Translations under genes and position numbers: made by a program
From: Bacillota bacterium
GTDB taxonomy: Bacteria > Bacillota > Clostridia > Oscillospirales > Butyricicoccaceae
Assembly (NCBI GenBank): GCA_030705725.1
Contig: JAUZPW010000008.1
Location: 1-15,974, forward strand
Direction of reading: 5' to 3'
Length of the DNA stretch: 15,974 bases
Notes under the pieces: model-generated
The model's database searches: none
What the model saw: the letters and a program-made list of their open reading frames with translations, nothing else
What the model was told of the DNA's origin: nothing
Shown here: positions 13,464 to 15,974 of the stretch, piece by piece
How positions within the stretch are numbered: position 1 is the first letter of the stretch
How the letters are laid out: every line of letters starts with the position of its first letter

Positions 13464-14147
13464 TTATGCTTCGTTCAGTTCAAATTTATAGCCCACGCCC
13501 CAGACCGTCTTAAGCTCCCACTGATTTGAGACGCCCTCGAGCTTTTCCCTAAGCCTTTTTATATGCACGTCGACCGTTCTGGTATCTCCGAAATAATCAA
13601 AGCCCCATACGTCGTCCAAGAGCTGGGCTCTGGTGAAAACCCTGTTCGGAGACGAAGCGAGAAAATATAAAAGCTCGATTTCCTTAGGGGGAGCGTCTAC
13701 CTGCCTGTTGTTTACCGTCAGCTCGTACGCCTGCTTATCTATAACGAGCTTATCGAAGGTCAGGACCTTCGGGGTTTCTTCCGGCTCGTATCTGCGGAGC
13801 ACGGCGCGTATCCGGGCGAGCACCTCGCGCATTTCAAGAGGTTTTACGATATAATCGTCGGCGCCCATTTCAAGCCCCGCGACCTTATCAAACGTTTCGC
13901 CCTTGGCCGTAAGCATTATGACGGGAGTTTTGCCGTCCTGCCGGATTTCCCGGCAGACCTGCCAGCCGTCCATGACCGGCATCATAATATCGAGAAGCAC
14001 AAGATCCGGGCGGTTGAGCTTATACGCTTTGAGACCCTCCGCGCCGTCGCCGGCAAGTATAGTTACATAGCCCTCGCGTTCAAGGTAAAGCCTTAAAAGC
14101 TCCCTTATATTCACGTCGTCTTCAACAATCAGAATTTTCTTTGACAA
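13464..14147 (-). CDS. OmpR/PhoB-family response regulator
   Basis: A 227-residue transcription factor partnered with the adjacent kinase. The receiver domain (1-120) has the acidic pair Glu9/Asp10-Asp11, the phospho-acceptor Asp53 in LLDIMMP, the switch residue Thr80 in MLTAKGE and Lys102 in YIVKP. A linker leads to the C-terminal winged helix (about 128-225). Its recognition region, TRAQLLDDVWGFDYFGDTR, and the wing VWGVGYKFE are typical of the OmpR class. Translation starts at TTG (14145-14147), with GGAG 9 bases upstream (complement of 14157-14160) and no suitable ATG. It is the first gene of the regulator-kinase-htrA block and is divergent from ychF. The target genes cannot be read, though htrA downstream is the obvious candidate. 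It resembles WalR/PhoP-type regulators, but I do not assign a name. Confidence 0.94.
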   Translation of the reverse strand: MSKKILIVEDDVNIRELLRLYLEREGYVTILAGDGAEGLKAYKLNRPDLVLLDIMMPVMDGWQVCREIRQDGKTPVIMLTAKGETFDKVAGLEMGADDYIVKPLEMREVLARIRAVLRRYEPEETPKVLTFDKLVIDKQAYELTVNNRQVDAPPKEIELLYFLASSPNRVFTRAQLLDDVWGFDYFGDTRTVDVHIKRLREKLEGVSNQWELKTVWGVGYKFELNEA

Positions 14148-14185
14148 GGCGTATCACTCCCGCTTGTTCAAAATCCGGTTATCTT

Positions 14186-14191
14186 ATTATA
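14186..14191 (-). promoter_or_regulatory. Probable -10 box of the response-regulator operon
   Basis: On the minus strand a perfect TATAAT (complement of 14186-14191) lies about 40 bases before the TTG start, in an AT-rich setting. No recognisable -35 is present at 16-18 bases, which may mean activator dependence (inference). I see no convincing direct repeats for self-binding. Confidence 0.4.
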
Positions 14192-14264
14192 AACTAAAAT
14201 TAAAACTAATAAATGAAAAATCTATTAATTTCTCGCACTGCGGACAAAAAAGGAGCGGCTTTAC

Positions 14265-14293
14265 TTTACCCGCGGCCGCCTTTAGTGTATAAT
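14265..14293 (+). promoter_or_regulatory. Promoter of ychF
   Basis: TTTACC (14265-14270, 4 of 6 matches), a 17-base spacer and a perfect TATAAT (14288-14293) lie 36 bases before the ychF ATG. The spacer is unusually GC-rich (it contains GCGGCCGC), in contrast to its surroundings. Confidence 0.65.
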
Positions 14294-14329
14294 AATAAAC
14301 TAGTTTATTCCCATTCGGAGGTAAAAAAC

Positions 14330-15424
14330 ATGAAGCTTGGAATCGTCGGCCTGCCGAACGTCGGCAAAAGCACGCTGTTTAACGCGATTACGAACGCCGG
14401 AGCGGAAGCCGCGAATTATCCGTTTTGTACAATAGAACCCAATGTCGGTATCGTTCCGGTTCCGGACAGGAGGCTCGACAGGCTGGCCGAAATGTACAGC
14501 CCCAAAAAGGTTACTCCCGCCGTCGTTGAGTTTTTGGATATTGCCGGACTTGTCAGGGGCGCTTCAAAAGGAGAAGGGCTGGGAAACAAGTTCTTATCGC
14601 ATATAAGGCAGGTGGACGCCGTCGTCCACGTCGTCAGATGCTTTGACGACGAAAATATCGTTCACGTGGAAGGCTCGGTGGATCCGAAACGCGATATAGA
14701 AACAATCGCGCTCGAGCTTATATTATCCGATATGGAAATCATCGACCGGCGCATCGACAAAGCCGCGAAGCTCTCGAAGGGCGATAAAAAATACCTTTCG
14801 GAGGCGCAGTTTCTGACAAAGCTCAAAGAGCATCTCGGAACGGGCGCTTCAGCGAGAACCATCGAATGCACCGAGGAGGAGAAGGAGATTCTCGATTCCT
14901 TAGACCTTCTTTCGGGCAAGCCTGTGATCTACGCCGCAAACATGGACGAGAAGGGCTTCGCGGGCGATTACCACAAGAATGAAAGATACCAGGCCATAAA
15001 GGAAATCGCGGACGCGGAGAATTCGGAAATCATTCCGATCTGCGCGCGCATGGAAGAGGAAATCTCCGGCATGAGCGCGGAGGAAAAATCGCTGTTTCTG
15101 TCGGAGCTCGGCCTGCCGGAATCCGGCCTTGACCGGCTTATAGGTGCTTGCTACAGCCTTTTGGGGCTTATTTCGTTTCTGACGGCGGGCACCCCCGAGG
15201 TCAGGGCGTGGACGATCAAAAAAGGCACCCGCGCGCCGCAGGCAGCGGGTAAAATACACACCGATTTTGAACGCGGCTTTATCCGCGCGGAGGTTATTCA
15301 TTACGATGATCTTATAGCCTTGGGCTCAATGACGGCGGCGAAAGAAAAGGGCCTCGTCAGGTCTGAGGGAAAGGAATACGTCATGCGCGACGGCGACGTC
15401 GTGCTTTTCAGGTTCAACGTTTAA
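14330..15424 (+). CDS. ychF: Ribosome-associated redox-responsive ATPase/GTPase YchF (Obg family, OLA1-like)
   Basis: YchF is a conserved P-loop NTPase of the Obg/HAS group that binds ribosomes and usually prefers ATP over GTP. From the ATG at 14330 it has 364 residues, the standard length. It begins MKLGIVGLPNVGKSTLFNA, with the P-loop at 7-14. Switch II is DIAGL (70-74), with a hydrophobic residue where catalytic Gln stands in Ras-like proteins. The base-recognition site is NMDE (204-207) rather than NKxD, as expected for YchF. A TGS domain fills about 281-362 (EVRAWTIKKGTRAPQAAG, HTDFERGFIRAEV). The open frame extends 39 codons further upstream to 14213, but those codons cover the promoter and are not coding. 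GGAGG (14317-14321) is 8 bases before the chosen ATG. The stop overlaps the next gene's start. Confidence 0.96.
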   Translation: MKLGIVGLPNVGKSTLFNAITNAGAEAANYPFCTIEPNVGIVPVPDRRLDRLAEMYSPKKVTPAVVEFLDIAGLVRGASKGEGLGNKFLSHIRQVDAVVHVVRCFDDENIVHVEGSVDPKRDIETIALELILSDMEIIDRRIDKAAKLSKGDKKYLSEAQFLTKLKEHLGTGASARTIECTEEEKEILDSLDLLSGKPVIYAANMDEKGFAGDYHKNERYQAIKEIADAENSEIIPICARMEEEISGMSAEEKSLFLSELGLPESGLDRLIGACYSLLGLISFLTAGTPEVRAWTIKKGTRAPQAAGKIHTDFERGFIRAEVIHYDDLIALGSMTAAKEKGLVRSEGKEYVMRDGDVVLFRFNV

Positions 15425-15974
15425 TGGGAAAAGAACGGTTTGAAATCATAGACGCGTGCCGCGGGGTTTCGATTATGCTTATGGTCGTTTATCATTTTTT
15501 CTACGACCTTGTCGCATTCTGCTCGTTTCCCGCTTACGTCCTTTACAATCCGTTTGTTAATTCGCTGGAGGTTTTTTTCGCCTCGCTTTTTATAATAATG
15601 TCGGGCGCGTCGACGCAGTTTACGAGGAGCAACAAAAAAAGAGCGGTAAAAACTTTGCTTGCGGCGGCGGCGGTCACCCTTGTCACATGGATTTTCGACA
15701 ACAGTGCGTTCGTCCTTTTCGGCATTTTGCATTTTCTGGGCTTTGCGGCGCTGATATACGGCTTTTTCGGACGCCAGATCGACCGGATTGTTGAAAAGGT
15801 GAATCCCGCTATATTTATAGCGCTGTTTTTTGTTTTCAGGCAGATACTAAACCGCCCTTACAATATAAGAGGGCTTTGGGCGCTCGGAATTTACACCCGG
15901 AGCTTCATGTCGACGGACTACTTTCCGATGCTGCCGTGGATTTTTATTTATTTCTTCGGCATATGGTTCGGAAA
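15424..15974 (+). CDS. Multi-pass membrane protein, DUF1624/HGSNAT-like acyltransferase catalytic domain (partial)
   Basis: The ATG at 15424-15426 overlaps the ychF TAA by one base (TAATG), and 183 codons run off the right edge without a stop. The N-terminus KERFEIIDACRGVSIMLMVVYHFFYDL carries the R(F)xxIDxxRGxxixLMVxYHxxxD pattern of the heparan-alpha-glucosaminide N-acetyltransferase-like family (PF07786, once DUF1624); the full pattern spans residues 4-29. Later landmarks are LFIIMSGAS (55-63), FGILHFLGFA (99-108) and MLPWIFIYFFGIWFG near the edge. At least five hydrophobic segments are visible. Bacterial members are thought to move acyl groups across the membrane onto glycans or other acceptors, but the substrate is unknown. 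There is no strong ribosome site of its own, so translation is probably coupled to ychF termination. Confidence 0.85.
   Translation, partial: MGKERFEIIDACRGVSIMLMVVYHFFYDLVAFCSFPAYVLYNPFVNSLEVFFASLFIIMSGASTQFTRSNKKRAVKTLLAAAAVTLVTWIFDNSAFVLFGILHFLGFAALIYGFFGRQIDRIVEKVNPAIFIALFFVFRQILNRPYNIRGLWALGIYTRSFMSTDYFPMLPWIFIYFFGIWFG

Noticed and set aside
14213..14329. 39-codon N-terminal extension of the ychF frame
   Set aside because: It spans the ychF promoter, lacks a ribosome site, and YchF proteins begin at MKLGIVGLPNVGKS; GGAGG is placed for the ATG at 14330.
15421..15732. Minus-strand frames opposite the acyltransferase-like gene
   Set aside because: The plus-strand frame has a conserved family motif, membrane segments and a coupled start; the opposite frames show only charged low-complexity sequence.

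Overview
The window reads as an ordinary stretch of chromosome from a Gram-positive bacterium of the class Clostridia, probably Oscillospirales-like. The supporting signs are strong GGAGG-type ribosome binding sites, frequent TTG/GTG starts, AT-rich intergenic promoters between genes of moderate G+C, an S-layer-homology (SLH) wall protein, a GHL10-type secreted glycoside hydrolase-like protein, and a membrane-anchored HtrA protease beside a two-component system. I assign no species. There is no rRNA, tRNA, CRISPR array, insertion sequence, phage gene or attachment site that I can see. Nearly every base is accounted for by twelve genes and short regulatory gaps.

Layout. 1-930 (minus) is the N-terminal part of a secreted GHL10-like protein that runs off the left edge. 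It is divergent from a pyridoxamine/pyridoxal kinase gene (1125-1964, plus). That gene converges on rarA (2006-3274, minus) at a shared bidirectional terminator. rarA lies downstream of glyA (3346-4587, minus), probably in one transcript. glyA is divergent from nth (4698-5327, plus), with overlapping back-to-back promoters. A 905-residue SLH protein with four tandem cysteine-marked repeats follows (5420-8137, plus), then metF (8198-9085, plus). metF converges on asd (9112-10185, minus). A 330-bp AT-rich gap holds the asd promoter, a 12-bp palindrome and a strong terminator. Upstream on the minus strand lies a module transcribed in the order response regulator (13464-14147), histidine kinase (12022-13449), HtrA-type protease (10516-11907). 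Divergent from it, ychF (14330-15424, plus) overlaps by one base the start of a multi-pass membrane acyltransferase-like gene that runs off the right edge.

How the genes fit together. glyA and metF act at successive steps of folate one-carbon metabolism (serine to methylene-THF to methyl-THF), and the vitamin B6 kinase supplies the PLP that GlyA needs. asd feeds lysine, threonine, methionine and diaminopimelate synthesis. rarA and nth are genome-maintenance genes. The regulator/kinase/HtrA block looks like an envelope-stress unit. The SLH protein and the GHL10-like protein are cell-surface or secreted products. These links are functional inferences. Apart from glyA-rarA, the regulator-kinase-protease block and ychF-acyltransferase, the genes appear to be transcribed separately.

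Start codons matter here. rarA, glyA and the response regulator appear to start with TTG and the kinase with GTG. The likely starts of rarA, htrA and ychF differ from those of the longest open reading frames. I found no clearly undescribed system. The most interesting items are the cysteine-marked SLH repeat protein and the coupled ychF/acyltransferase pair.
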